Below, in pieces: positions 55,880-64,000 of a stretch of 64,000 nt of DNA. Each line of letters starts with the position of its first letter. Within the stretch, counting starts at the first letter, position 1. Under the pieces are notes generated by a model. That model had not been told where the DNA came from. It was given only the letters and a program-made list of their open reading frames with translations, and made no database searches. The position numbers and the translations under genes were made by a program. Origin of the DNA: Massilia aurea (GTDB taxonomy: Bacteria > Pseudomonadota > Gammaproteobacteria > Burkholderiales > Burkholderiaceae_D); assembly GCF_014200505.1 (NCBI RefSeq), contig NZ_JACHBX010000003.1, positions 558,001 through 622,000 of the forward strand. Reading direction: 5' to 3'.

Positions 55880-56802
55880 GGAGATTTCCTTGGTTTCTTG
55901 ACGACAAACGCGACGCCGGTCACGGCAACGACCATTCCGACCAGGCCGAGCAGGCTGAACGATTCGCCGAACAGCAGCCAGGCCATGATGGCGGTGGTGG
56001 GCGGGGTCAGGTACATCAGGCTCGTCACTTCGGTGGCCTGGCTGCGCCGGATCAGCGTAAACAACAGGAAGATGGCGCCGATCGACAGCGCCAGCACCGA
56101 CCACACCAGCGCCAGGATGAAGTCAGCACTCCAGGTGATGCGGCTGAACGCCGGATCAAGGTCTTCCAGCCAGATGGCCAGTGGAATCAGCACGAGCACC
56201 GTGGCGCTGAACTGGATCGCGGTGCCGGTACGCAGATCGAACTGTGGACAGAAGCGGCGCTGGTACAGCGTGCCGGTCGTGATGCACAGCAGCGCGAACA
56301 GGCACAGCGCCAGCGCGACCGGCGACATGCCAGCAACGCCCAGCTTGGCATACACGACAAGGGCCACGCCGGATAGGCCCAACAGCAAGCCCAGCCACTG
56401 CAGGCGCCGCACGCGCTCGCCGATCAGCGGCGCGGCTGCGGCGGTCAGGATGGGCTGCATGCCGACGATCAGCGCCGTCAGTCCGGCCGGCATACCCAGG
56501 TTGATGGCTGCCCAGACGCCGCCCAGGTATCCCGCCTGCAACAACAAGCCAGCCAGTGCCACGTGCATTATCTGGCCGCGCGGCCAGGGCGCACGCCAGA
56601 TCAGCACGATCGGCAGCAGCACGGCCAGCACGCCCAGGCAGCGCACGATCAGGAAGGTCAGCGGCGGCGCATAGGGCAGGCCGAACTTCGCGACGATGAA
56701 CCCGGTACTCCACAACAGGACAAAGAACAGCGGTACCGGCGACAGCCATGGGGCGGTCGGGACGGCAGCGGTAACCGGCGGCGAAATGGCGGGCTGTGAC
56801 AT
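55876..56802 (-). CDS. EamA/DMT-superfamily transporter
   Basis: 308 residues, ten predicted helices in two repeats. LLWSTGFIVAKFGLPYAPPL and YLTPPTTAIMAWLLFGESF are typical of this family. Substrate unknown. Coupled to the nitroreductase by a 4-base overlap, suggesting a shared regulation. Confidence 0.9.
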   Translation of the reverse strand: MSQPAISPPVTAAVPTAPWLSPVPLFFVLLWSTGFIVAKFGLPYAPPLTFLIVRCLGVLAVLLPIVLIWRAPWPRGQIMHVALAGLLLQAGYLGGVWAAINLGMPAGLTALIVGMQPILTAAAAPLIGERVRRLQWLGLLLGLSGVALVVYAKLGVAGMSPVALALCLFALLCITTGTLYQRRFCPQFDLRTGTAIQFSATVLVLIPLAIWLEDLDPAFSRITWSADFILALVWSVLALSIGAIFLLFTLIRRSQATEVTSLMYLTPPTTAIMAWLLFGESFSLLGLVGMVVAVTGVAFVVKKPRKSP

Positions 56803-56990
56803 GAAGCAACAATGTCCCGAAAGAATCGACAGAAATTAAGGTAAAGACAAGAACCGAGTCTAGCACACCGTTTTAGTGCAATTAAACAGCGAAAAAGAAT
56901 GTTCGTTTGCGGTAGATCAATTGAGTTTTCTCACGATAAATGCATTCTTGTCACTTCCGTACCACGAATTGTGCATCGCATCAAAATCAC

Positions 56991-57019
56991 TTGACGCCTC
57001 AAACGAAGTGGCACAAAAT
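56991..57019 (+). promoter_or_regulatory. Probable phasin promoter
   Basis: TTGACG (56991-56996), a 17-base spacer and CAAAAT (57014-57019). The predicted start of transcription falls about 100 bases before the phasin start codon, next to a possible PhaR site. The rest of the 323-base gap (56803-57125) is AT-rich and holds no gene. Confidence 0.5.
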
Positions 57020-57024
57020 CTGCC

Positions 57025-57041
57025 CTGTTGCGGTGCACAAA
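57025..57041 (+). promoter_or_regulatory. Possible PhaR operator
   Basis: CTGTTGCGGTGCACAAA lies just after the phasin -10. TGC/GCA-bearing sites of this sort are bound by the polyhydroxyalkanoate repressor PhaR in front of phasin genes in betaproteobacteria. The match is from general memory of the motif, so it is a suggestion. Confidence 0.35.
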
Positions 57042-57125
57042 AGAAGAGTTACATCACGTTTGCCGAAGAGCCTGCCCCACCTGAGCAATAGTCCATTCAC
57101 GAAACGTAACATTTTGGAGAGACAC

Positions 57126-57698
57126 ATGTTTGCAATCCCTGAGCAGTTTTCGACCGCCACCAAGACCAGCCTGGAGTCGCAGTTCGCCCTGTTTTCGTCG
57201 CTGACGTCGAAGACGTTCGAAAGCATGGAAAAACTGGTCGCCCTGAACATCAGCACCGCGCGCGCCAGCCTCGAAGAATCGTCGGCCCTCACCAGCAAGC
57301 TGCTGAGCGCCAAGGATCCACAAGAGTTCTTCTCGCTGGCCGCCACCCAGGCGCAGCCAAACGCTGAAAAAGCCATGGCCTACAGCCGTCAACTGGCGTC
57401 GATCGCCAGCGGCACCGGCGCTGAGTTCTCGAAAGCAGCCGAAAGCCAGATCGTCGAAGCCAACCGCAAGGTGATTTCGCTGGTCGATGAAGTGAGCAAG
57501 AATGCACCGGCCGGTTCGGAGAACTTCGTCGCCGCCGTCAAGACCGCCATCAGCAACGCCAATGCCGGTTACGAGCAGTTCAGCAAGACCTCGAAGCAGG
57601 CTGTCGAAGCCATCGAAACCAATGTGAACGCTGCCGTGTCGCAATTCTCGGCCAACGCTGCCAAGGCGACCAACTCCGCAGCAGCGGCTGCTGCGTAA
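57126..57698 (+). CDS. Phasin family protein
   Basis: 190 residues, almost entirely helical with an Ala-rich C-terminus (ANAAKATNSAAAAAA). The FAIPEQFSTATKTSLESQF start and the LTSKTFESMEKLVALN segment match the betaproteobacterial phasin family. Phasins coat polyhydroxybutyrate granules and limit their fusion. The TTGGAGAGACAC ribosome binding site is strong. No PHA synthase gene is nearby. Confidence 0.93.
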   Translation: MFAIPEQFSTATKTSLESQFALFSSLTSKTFESMEKLVALNISTARASLEESSALTSKLLSAKDPQEFFSLAATQAQPNAEKAMAYSRQLASIASGTGAEFSKAAESQIVEANRKVISLVDEVSKNAPAGSENFVAAVKTAISNANAGYEQFSKTSKQAVEAIETNVNAAVSQFSANAAKATNSAAAAAA

Positions 57699-57720
57699 TA
57701 CTGCAGCATCACTGATCGGT

Positions 57721-57757
57721 AAAAAAATGGCCGGGGCGCGCAAGCGTCCCGGCCATT
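57721..57757 (-). terminator. Terminator shared by the liv operon and phasin gene
   Basis: A 14-bp stem (AATGGCCGGGGCGC / GCGTCCCGGCCATT, one G-U pair) with a 4-base loop. The reverse-strand side has seven T, so it is strongest for transcripts leaving livF; on the forward strand it ends CCATTCTTA. Confidence 0.8.
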
Positions 57758-57773
57758 CTTACGTGCGCACCGG

Positions 57774-58507
<734 letters not shown>

Positions 58508-58508
<1 letters not shown>

Positions 58509-59278
58509 CAGTGCGCACCTCCCAGATAGGCGTCGATCACGGCCTGGTTCTTCTGGATCTCGGCCGGCACACCTTCGGCGATCTGCTTGCCGTATTCGAG
58601 CACCGTGATGCGGTCGCACAGGCCCATCATCAGTTTGACGTCATGCTCGATCAACAGCACGGTCTTGCCCTGCGCCTTGATCTTGACGAGAAGTTCGCGC
58701 AAGCCCAGTTTTTCGGTGGCGTTCATGCCGGCCGCGGGCTCGTCCAGCGCCAGCAATTGCGGATCCGTCGCCAGCGCGCGCGCGATTTCCAGGCGGCGCT
58801 GGTCGCCGTATGACAAGAACTTCGCCGTGCGGTTGGCAAACTGGCCAATGCCGACGAAATCGAGCAGTTCCTGGGCGCGCACGCGGATCGCCCGTTCTTC
58901 TTCACGCGCCGCCTTGTGGCGCAGGATCGCGCCGAGCACGCCCTGTTTGGTGCGCACATGACGCCCCACCATGACGTTTTCCAGCGCACTCATCTCGCCG
59001 AACAGGCGGATGTTCTGGAACGTGCGCGCGATGCCGGCCCTGGCCACGTCGTGCGGGGCCGACGGCGAGTACGCCTTGCCGGCCAGCTCGAACGTGCCGC
59101 TGTCGGGCTGGTACAGGCCCGTGATCACATTGAAGAACGTCGTCTTGCCGGCGCCATTGGGGCCGATCAGGCCATAGATCTGGCCCTGCATGATCCGGAT
59201 GCCGACGTCGGTCAGTGCCTGCAGGCCGCCAAAGCGCTTGTTGACGCCGGCAATGTTCAGAATGACTTGTTCGCTCAT
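58508..59278 (-). CDS. livG: Branched-chain amino acid ABC transporter ATP-binding protein LivG
   Basis: 256 residues. Walker A GPNGAGKTTFFNVITG, signature LSYGDQRRLEIARAL, Walker B LLALDEPAAGMN, and the C-terminal LivG-type extension. Overlaps livM by four bases. Confidence 0.95.
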
Positions 59279-60486
59279 GTGGTACTCGCTTCTTCGTCGT
59301 CACGCGCCAGCGCGGCGTTGGGCCGCTCTTCCTTGTTGGGCGACGGCCACAGGCCGGCCGGGCGCACCAGCATGATCAGCACCAGCGCCAGGCCGTAGAG
59401 CAACTGGCGCAGCACTTCGGCTTCGATGATCACCTTGCCGAACAGCGCCTGCTGGGCCGGGTCGACCACGTGACGCAGCACTTCCGGCAGGGCCGCCAGC
59501 AGCACGCCGCCCAGCACCACACCCGGGATGTGGCCGATACCGCCCAGCACCACCATGGCCAGCACGGCGATCGACTCGGTCAGCGAGAACGATTCCGGCG
59601 AAACAAACCCCTGGAAGGCGCCGAACATCGCGCCGGCCACGCCGCCGAACGAGGCGCCCATCGCAAACGCGAGCAGCTTGACGTTACGGGTATTGATGCC
59701 CATCGCCTTGGCCGCGATTTCATCTTCACGGATGGCCACCCAGGCGCGGCCCAGGCGCGAGTGCTGCAGGCGGCCCGTGATGAAGATCGACGCGATCACC
59801 AGCGCCAGGAACAGGAAGTAATACGCGTTCACCGATGGCATCGCGTAGCTGCCGATGTGCACCGTGGCGTTGGACCCCGCCTCGCCCGCCAGCGACACCC
59901 CGAAGATGCGGATCGGGTCGATCATGTTGATCCCCTGCGGCCCGTTGGTGAAGTTGATCGGGTCGTTCAGGTTGTTCATGAAGATGCGGATGATCTCGCC
60001 AAAGCCCAGCGTCACGATGGCGAGGTAGTCGCCGCGCAGTTTCAGCGTCGGGGCGCCCAGCAGCGCGCCGCACAGCGCGGCAGACAGGGCCGCCAGCGGC
60101 ACGATCGCCCACAGCGACAGGTGAATGCCGTTCTGCTGGATCTCGGGGCCGAAGAACGCGACGAGCGCCTCGCCGATGGCCGGCGAGTAATAGATCACCG
60201 ATTCCAGCAGCGCGGCGAACTGCGGCGACGAGAACAGGCCGACCAGGTAGGCGCCGACGGCAAAGAACGCGATATAGCCCAGGTCGAGCAGGCCGGCAAA
60301 GCCCACCACGATGTTCAGGCCAAGCGCGAGCATGATGTACAGCAGCGCGATGTCGATGATGCGCACCCATGAGTTGCCAAATTGCGCGGCAAAGAACGGG
60401 AAGATCAAGAGCAGCACCAGCACGATCGCCATGCTGGTGTAGGCCTGGCGCGGCTTGTGCTGGGTGTCGAACGTCAGGAGTGCCAT
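59275..60486 (-). CDS. livM: Branched-chain amino acid ABC transporter permease LivM
   Basis: 403 residues, about ten transmembrane helices. LGLNIVVGFAGLLDLGYIAFFAVGAYLVGL near residue 55 and GINTRNVKLLAFAMGASFGGVAGAMFGAF are diagnostic. A loop of about 60 residues near 80-140 makes it longer than short LivM proteins. Twelve bases after livH. Confidence 0.95.
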   Translation of the reverse strand: MALLTFDTQHKPRQAYTSMAIVLVLLLIFPFFAAQFGNSWVRIIDIALLYIMLALGLNIVVGFAGLLDLGYIAFFAVGAYLVGLFSSPQFAALLESVIYYSPAIGEALVAFFGPEIQQNGIHLSLWAIVPLAALSAALCGALLGAPTLKLRGDYLAIVTLGFGEIIRIFMNNLNDPINFTNGPQGINMIDPIRIFGVSLAGEAGSNATVHIGSYAMPSVNAYYFLFLALVIASIFITGRLQHSRLGRAWVAIREDEIAAKAMGINTRNVKLLAFAMGASFGGVAGAMFGAFQGFVSPESFSLTESIAVLAMVVLGGIGHIPGVVLGGVLLAALPEVLRHVVDPAQQALFGKVIIEAEVLRQLLYGLALVLIMLVRPAGLWPSPNKEERPNAALARDDEEASTT

Positions 60487-60498
60487 GGTGTGCTCCGG

Positions 60499-61428
60499 TT
60501 AAGCGCGGTCGGCCACGCGTTCGCCCATGATGCCGGACGGGCGCAGGGTCAACACGAGGATCAGCACCACGAAGGCGAAGATGTCCTGGTAGTGGCTGCC
60601 GAGGAAGCCACCGGTCAGGTCGCCGATATAGCCGGCGCCCAGCGCTTCGATAATGCCCAGCACGAGGCCACCGATCATGGCGCCATAGATATTGCCGATC
60701 CCGCCCAGCACCGCGGCGCAGAACGCCTTCAGGCCCGGCAGCACGCCCATCGTGAACGTGATCGAGGCGTAGTTGGCACCCCACATCACGCCGGCCACGG
60801 CGGCGAGCGCCGCGCCAATGGCGAAGGTGGCGACAATCACGCGGTTCGTATCGATGCCCATCAGGCCGGCCACGCGCGGGTTTTCGGCGACGGCGCGCAT
60901 CGCGCGGCCCATCCGCGTGCGCTCGACCAGCAGCACCAGGCTGCCCATCGCCAGCGCGGACAGCACCAGCAGCAAGACCTGGGTCTGCGAAATCATGGCG
61001 CCGCCAATCATGATCGGTTCGGACGACAGCAACTGCGGGAACGGCAACGGGCTGCGGCCCCAGATCATCATTGCGAAGGTTTGCAGCAGGATCGAGATGC
61101 CGATGGCCGTGATCAACGGCGCCAGGCGCGGCGCATTGCGCAGTCGGCGGTAGGCAATGCGTTCGATCAGGATATTGACCAGCATGGTGACGGGAATGGC
61201 GCCGAGGATCGCCAGCGCCAGCTGTACATAGCCAGGCAGGCCAGGCACATACGCTTCGAGCAATTGCAGGATGGTCAGGCCGATCATTGCGCCGATCATC
61301 AACACGTCGCCGTGGGCGAAGTTGATCAGGTTGAGGACGCCGTACACCATCGTGTAGCCGAGCGCGACCAGCGCATACATACTGCCGAGCACGAGCCCGT
61401 TCAGTAGTTGTTGGATAAAGGTTTCCAT
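60499..61428 (-). CDS. livH: Branched-chain amino acid ABC transporter permease LivH
   Basis: 309 residues, eight to nine helices. QLLNGLVLGSMYALVALGYTMVYGVLNLINFAHGD at the start is the family block. The ATG at 61428 is preferred to upstream frames; the ribosome binding site is AGGCGGAAC. First gene of livHMGF; no livK/livJ-type binding protein gene is present at either end. A terminator-like hairpin lies 24 bases before the start. Confidence 0.95.
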   Translation of the reverse strand: METFIQQLLNGLVLGSMYALVALGYTMVYGVLNLINFAHGDVLMIGAMIGLTILQLLEAYVPGLPGYVQLALAILGAIPVTMLVNILIERIAYRRLRNAPRLAPLITAIGISILLQTFAMMIWGRSPLPFPQLLSSEPIMIGGAMISQTQVLLLVLSALAMGSLVLLVERTRMGRAMRAVAENPRVAGLMGIDTNRVIVATFAIGAALAAVAGVMWGANYASITFTMGVLPGLKAFCAAVLGGIGNIYGAMIGGLVLGIIEALGAGYIGDLTGGFLGSHYQDIFAFVVLILVLTLRPSGIMGERVADRA

Positions 61429-61451
61429 CGTTCCGCCTGTTGTGCAATAAC

Positions 61452-61485
61452 AAAAAACGGCACGCCGGGGTATCCCGACGTGCCG
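61452..61485 (-). terminator. Terminator-like hairpin in the livH leader
   Basis: On the reverse strand a stem CGGCACG...CGTGCCG with an inner GGG/CCC pairing and six T directly after (61457-61452). It lies between the only candidate promoter (61574-61603) and the livH start codon. Reading into livH must therefore pass it; it may be an attenuator, or the ispH terminator with the liv promoter not yet found. Confidence 0.6.
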
Positions 61486-61506
61486 CTCAAGGTCTGAAGC
61501 TGCTGC

Positions 61507-61610
61507 TTTACCGTTGTCTGCGGTCAAACGACGCGCTGGTTAGCGCACCATTACGACAAATCCGAGCGCCGTCATCATAGCTTGGCTGATGGAAAACTAA
61601 CAACGGTAAA
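61507..61610. promoter_or_regulatory. Candidate livH promoter with a split 11-bp inverted repeat
   Basis: On the reverse strand TTGTTA (61603-61598), 18 bases and TATGAT (61579-61574). TTTACCGTTGT at 61507-61517 is the exact complement of the sequence at 61600-61610; the second copy overlaps the -35. Sites 93 bp apart on the same DNA could be bridged by a regulator. Purely positional evidence. Confidence 0.4.
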
Positions 61611-61657
61611 TGGCGGCAGTAGCAAATTTTGTTTTCTGCCAGAACGAAAAATAATGT

Positions 61658-62617
61658 TCAGCTTTCCGCCTTGAAGGCGACCTGCCGAACGCCGTCCAGA
61701 CCCTTCGGCAGCGGGAATGTGACGTTCTCTTCGACGCCTTCGAGGGCGCGCACACTGGCCGCGCCCAGTTGCTTGAGGCGGTCGATCACGGCTTGCACCA
61801 GTACCTCGGGCGCCGACGCGCCGGCGGTGACGCCGATGCGTTTCTTGCCGGCAATCCAGGTCGGATCGATGGCGGCGGCATTGTCGACCATATAGGCAGG
61901 TGTGCCCATCTTGTCGGCCACTTCGCGCAGGCGGTTCGAGTTCGAGCTGTTCGGGCTACCGACGACGATCACCACTTCGACCTGCGGCGCGAGGAACTTG
62001 ACGGCTTCCTGGCGGTTGGTGGTGGCGTAGCAGATGTCGCCCTTCTTCGGCTCGATGATGTTCGGGAAGCGCACCTTGAGCGCCTCGATGATGTCGGCCG
62101 TGTCGTCGACCGACAACGTGGTTTGCGACACATATGCCAGCAGGTCAGGGTTACGCACCTGCAGGTTATCGACATCGGCGACCGTCTCGACCAGGTGCAT
62201 GCCTTCTTCGGCCTGGCCCATCGTCCCTTCGACTTCCGGGTGGCCGTCGTGGCCGATCATGATGATCTCGGCGCCGAGTTTGCGCATCTTGGCCACTTCG
62301 ACGTGCACCTTGGTGACCAACGGGCAGGTGGCGTCGAAGATCGTCAGGCCGCGCGCTTCGGCATCGGCCCGCACCGCTTTCGAGACGCCATGGGCCGAGA
62401 ACACCAGCGTGTTGCCCGGCGGGACGTCTTCGAGCTGTTCGATGAAGATCGCGCCCTTGGTGCGCAGGTCGGCCACCACGTACGCGTTGTGGACGATCTC
62501 GTGGCGCACATAGATCGGGGCGCCGAATTGGGTCAGGGCGCGCTCGACGATTTCGATGGCGCGGTCCACGCCGGCGCAAAAGCCGCGCGGCTGGGCAAGC
62601 AGAATTTCGTTTTCCAT
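61658..62617 (-). CDS. ispH: 4-hydroxy-3-methylbut-2-enyl diphosphate reductase
   Basis: 319 residues. The three cluster cysteines are Cys14 (GFCAGVDRA), Cys98 (DATCPL) and Cys196 ([11 protein letters not shown]). Makes isopentenyl and dimethylallyl diphosphates in the last step of the non-mevalonate pathway. SAHGVSKAV and [11 protein letters not shown] are conserved. It follows fkpB by nine bases, the order known in E. coli. Confidence 0.97.
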   Translation of the reverse strand: MENEILLAQPRGFCAGVDRAIEIVERALTQFGAPIYVRHEIVHNAYVVADLRTKGAIFIEQLEDVPPGNTLVFSAHGVSKAVRADAEARGLTIFDATCPLVTKVHVEVAKMRKLGAEIIMIGHDGHPEVEGTMGQAEEGMHLVETVADVDNLQVRNPDLLAYVSQTTLSVDDTADIIEALKVRFPNIIEPKKGDICYATTNRQEAVKFLAPQVEVVIVVGSPNSSNSNRLREVADKMGTPAYMVDNAAAIDPTWIAGKKRIGVTAGASAPEVLVQAVIDRLKQLGAASVRALEGVEENVTFPLPKGLDGVRQVAFKAES

Positions 62618-62626
62618 AGTCTTCCT

Positions 62627-63079
62627 TTACAGCACCGAAATCAGTTTCACTTCGAACTGGAGCGCCCGGCCAGCCATCGGGTGGTTGAAGTCGAACAGGG
62701 CCGAGTCATCGCGCATGTCAAGCAGCACGCCGGCAAACCGGCCGCCCTTCGGCGCATTGAATTCGACCACTTCGCCGACCAGATAGTCAGCGCCCGGCAC
62801 CGAATTTTCTTCCAGGGTCGCTTTCGACACCGACTGGATCAGTTCAGGGTTACGTTCACCGAACGCTTCCTGCGCGGTGAGCTCGAAGGTCTGGTGCGTG
62901 CCTTCGGGCAGGCCGATCAGGCGCTCTTCGAGGAATGGCGCGAGCTGGCCCTGGCCGAGCAACAGTGTCGCCGGCGTGCCATTGAAGGTGGTGATCACAT
63001 CAGAACCACCGGCAACAGCCAGGCGGTAATGCAGTGTCAGGTACGAGGATTCATTGACGACAGGAGCAGCGTTGGCCAT
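62627..63079 (-). CDS. fkpB: FKBP-type peptidyl-prolyl isomerase (SlpA/FkpB)
   Basis: 150 residues. FKBP fold with the large insert-in-flap domain of SlyD/SlpA proteins: YLTLHYRLAV at the start, PFLEERLIGLPEGTHQTFEL, then AFGERNPELIQSV and FDFNHPMAGRALQFEV. It lacks the His-rich tail of SlyD, so SlpA/FkpB is the better match. Acts as a folding catalyst. Upstream of ispH. Confidence 0.93.
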   Translation of the reverse strand: MANAAPVVNESSYLTLHYRLAVAGGSDVITTFNGTPATLLLGQGQLAPFLEERLIGLPEGTHQTFELTAQEAFGERNPELIQSVSKATLEENSVPGADYLVGEVVEFNAPKGGRFAGVLLDMRDDSALFDFNHPMAGRALQFEVKLISVL

Positions 63080-63192
63080 GTTCTTTGCGACGTTTCGTAT
63101 GAGTGCGGGCAGCCCCGGTGGGGCAAACCGCTATTGTAAGCCACGCGCGCGGCTTGCGCCCGGGCTGCCTCTTTTTTTGGCGAGGAATCACG

Positions 63193-63864
63193 ATGGGAAT
63201 TTGTGACTGGCCCGAGCAGGACCGCCCCCGCGAGCGCTTGCTGCGCGACGGCCCGGGAGCATTGTCCGACACCGAATTGCTGGCGATCTTCCTGCGCGTG
63301 GGTGTGGCCGGGAAAAGCGCCGTGACGCTGGCCGGCGATACCCTCACCCACTTCGGTTCACTGCAGCGGCTGCTGCATGCCGATGCCGGCGAGTTCGGGC
63401 AGCTGCACGGGCTCGGGCCGGCCAAGTATGCGCAGCTGCAGGCGGCGCTCGAACTGGCGCGGCGCGCGGTGGCCGAGCAATTCCGGCGCGAGGCGCTGTG
63501 TTCGCCCGAAGCCGTGCGGCACTATCTGCGCAGCCACTTCGCGCTGCGCACGCATGAATCGTTCATCGTGCTGTTTCTGGATGTGAAAAATCGCCTGATC
63601 AATTGCGATGAAATGTTCCGGGGCACGCTTACGCATACCAGTGTGTATCCCCGCGAAGTCGTCAAGGCGGCGCTGCGGCGCGATGCGGCTGCCGTGATCC
63701 TGGCGCACAACCATCCTTCGGGTGTGGCCGAGCCAAGCGACGCGGATATGCGGCTGACGAGCGCGCTTACCCAGGCGCTGTCACTGGTCGAGATCCGCGT
63801 GCTGGACCATTTCGTGGTCGCCGGCAGTCATGTGCATTCGTTTGCCGAGAATGGGCAGTTGTGA
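63193..63864 (+). CDS. radC: RadC/JAB-domain DNA repair-like protein
   Basis: 223 residues. An N-terminal helix-hairpin-helix ([34 protein letters not shown]) and the JAB metal site HNHPSG near residue 176 with the downstream Asp (SDADMRLT). The family name is historical; the role in repair is not proven. Divergent from fkpB with 113 bases between. Confidence 0.93.
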   Translation: MGICDWPEQDRPRERLLRDGPGALSDTELLAIFLRVGVAGKSAVTLAGDTLTHFGSLQRLLHADAGEFGQLHGLGPAKYAQLQAALELARRAVAEQFRREALCSPEAVRHYLRSHFALRTHESFIVLFLDVKNRLINCDEMFRGTLTHTSVYPREVVKAALRRDAAAVILAHNHPSGVAEPSDADMRLTSALTQALSLVEIRVLDHFVVAGSHVHSFAENGQL

Positions 63865-64000
63865 CGGATTTGCTACCCGTGCGTGATGTGGCCACTGGCC
63901 TGAATTACGTCGCGTAAACAGGGGCTTACCCGTGCAGATATGCTCGAATCTGTGATTGTTAAATTTTTTAGTCAATTTAATTAACCATTGTTTTTCGCAA
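63865..64000. other. Right-edge intergenic sequence
   Basis: Beyond radC the sequence becomes AT-rich (from about 63950). I see no gene, repeat or clear terminator; it may be the upstream region of a gene beyond the window. Confidence 0.3.

Overview
The window is about 64 kb of high-GC chromosomal DNA from a betaproteobacterium. The best guess is a member of the Oxalobacteraceae (Massilia / Duganella / Janthinobacterium type). This is inferred from the gene content and order (ribF-ileS-lspA-coaBC-dut, aat-bpt-pyrD, cysTWA-cysB, a phasin, fkpB-ispH) and from the protein style (long Pro/Ala-rich RNase E tail, Ala/Pro-rich ExbB leader). No rRNA gene is present and no database search was run, so the genus is not established. 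Almost everything is core housekeeping DNA. The only complete mobile element is one IS1595-type insertion sequence.

Layout. 1-8.9 kb: the start of a WecA/MraY-like glycosyltransferase, an exported hypothetical, a fumarylacetoacetate-hydrolase-family enzyme, outer-membrane phospholipase A, an RsuA-type pseudouridine synthase, a small hypothetical, SppA, a HAD phosphatase and RluC. 9-12.8 kb: a long leader and RNase E. 13-16 kb: moaA followed by an in-frame mobA-moeA fusion (molybdenum cofactor). 16.3-21.6 kb: a reverse-strand cluster of an adenine/adenosine deaminase, an FtsX-type permease, a truncated hemoglobin and rmuC. 22.1-27.1 kb: the conserved prkA-yeaH-spoVR starvation/stationary-phase operon. 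27.1-27.9 kb: an AT-rich non-coding block that may hold a structured RNA. 27.9-31.8 kb: tonB-exbB-exbD-exbD and a TPR protein. 32.1-39.5 kb: ribF, ileS, lspA, coaBC, dut and a lipoprotein that looks like an inactivated M48 peptidase. 39.6-46.6 kb: XdhC-type protein, EamA transporter, AlkA-type glycosylase, a DUF1851-type protein, initiator tRNA, a NUDIX hydrolase, the two N-end-rule aminoacyltransferases and pyrD. 46.7-52.9 kb: sulfate importer cysTWA with cysB, the insertion sequence, 1-Cys peroxiredoxin and diacylglycerol kinase. 53-57.7 kb: IclR regulator, PBP7-type endopeptidase, nitroreductase, EamA transporter and phasin. 57.8-63.9 kb: livHMGF, ispH, fkpB and radC.

The less ordinary observations are as follows. 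(1) mobA and moeA form a single 625-residue reading frame. (2) A PDZ-containing M48-like lipoprotein has lost three of its four zinc/catalytic positions. (3) The IS1595 copy sits exactly in the U-tract of an intrinsic terminator, and that tract is its 8-bp target duplication. (4) There are three families of intergenic palindromes, one of them with two copies whose stems differ by compensating base changes. (5) RNase E carries four spaced FPT[SA]AS motifs in its disordered tail. (6) A terminator-like hairpin lies directly in front of livH. (7) An AT-rich, hairpin-bearing block lies upstream of tonB. No clearly novel multi-gene system is evident. Both importer operons (sulfate and branched-chain amino acid) lack their binding-protein gene here.
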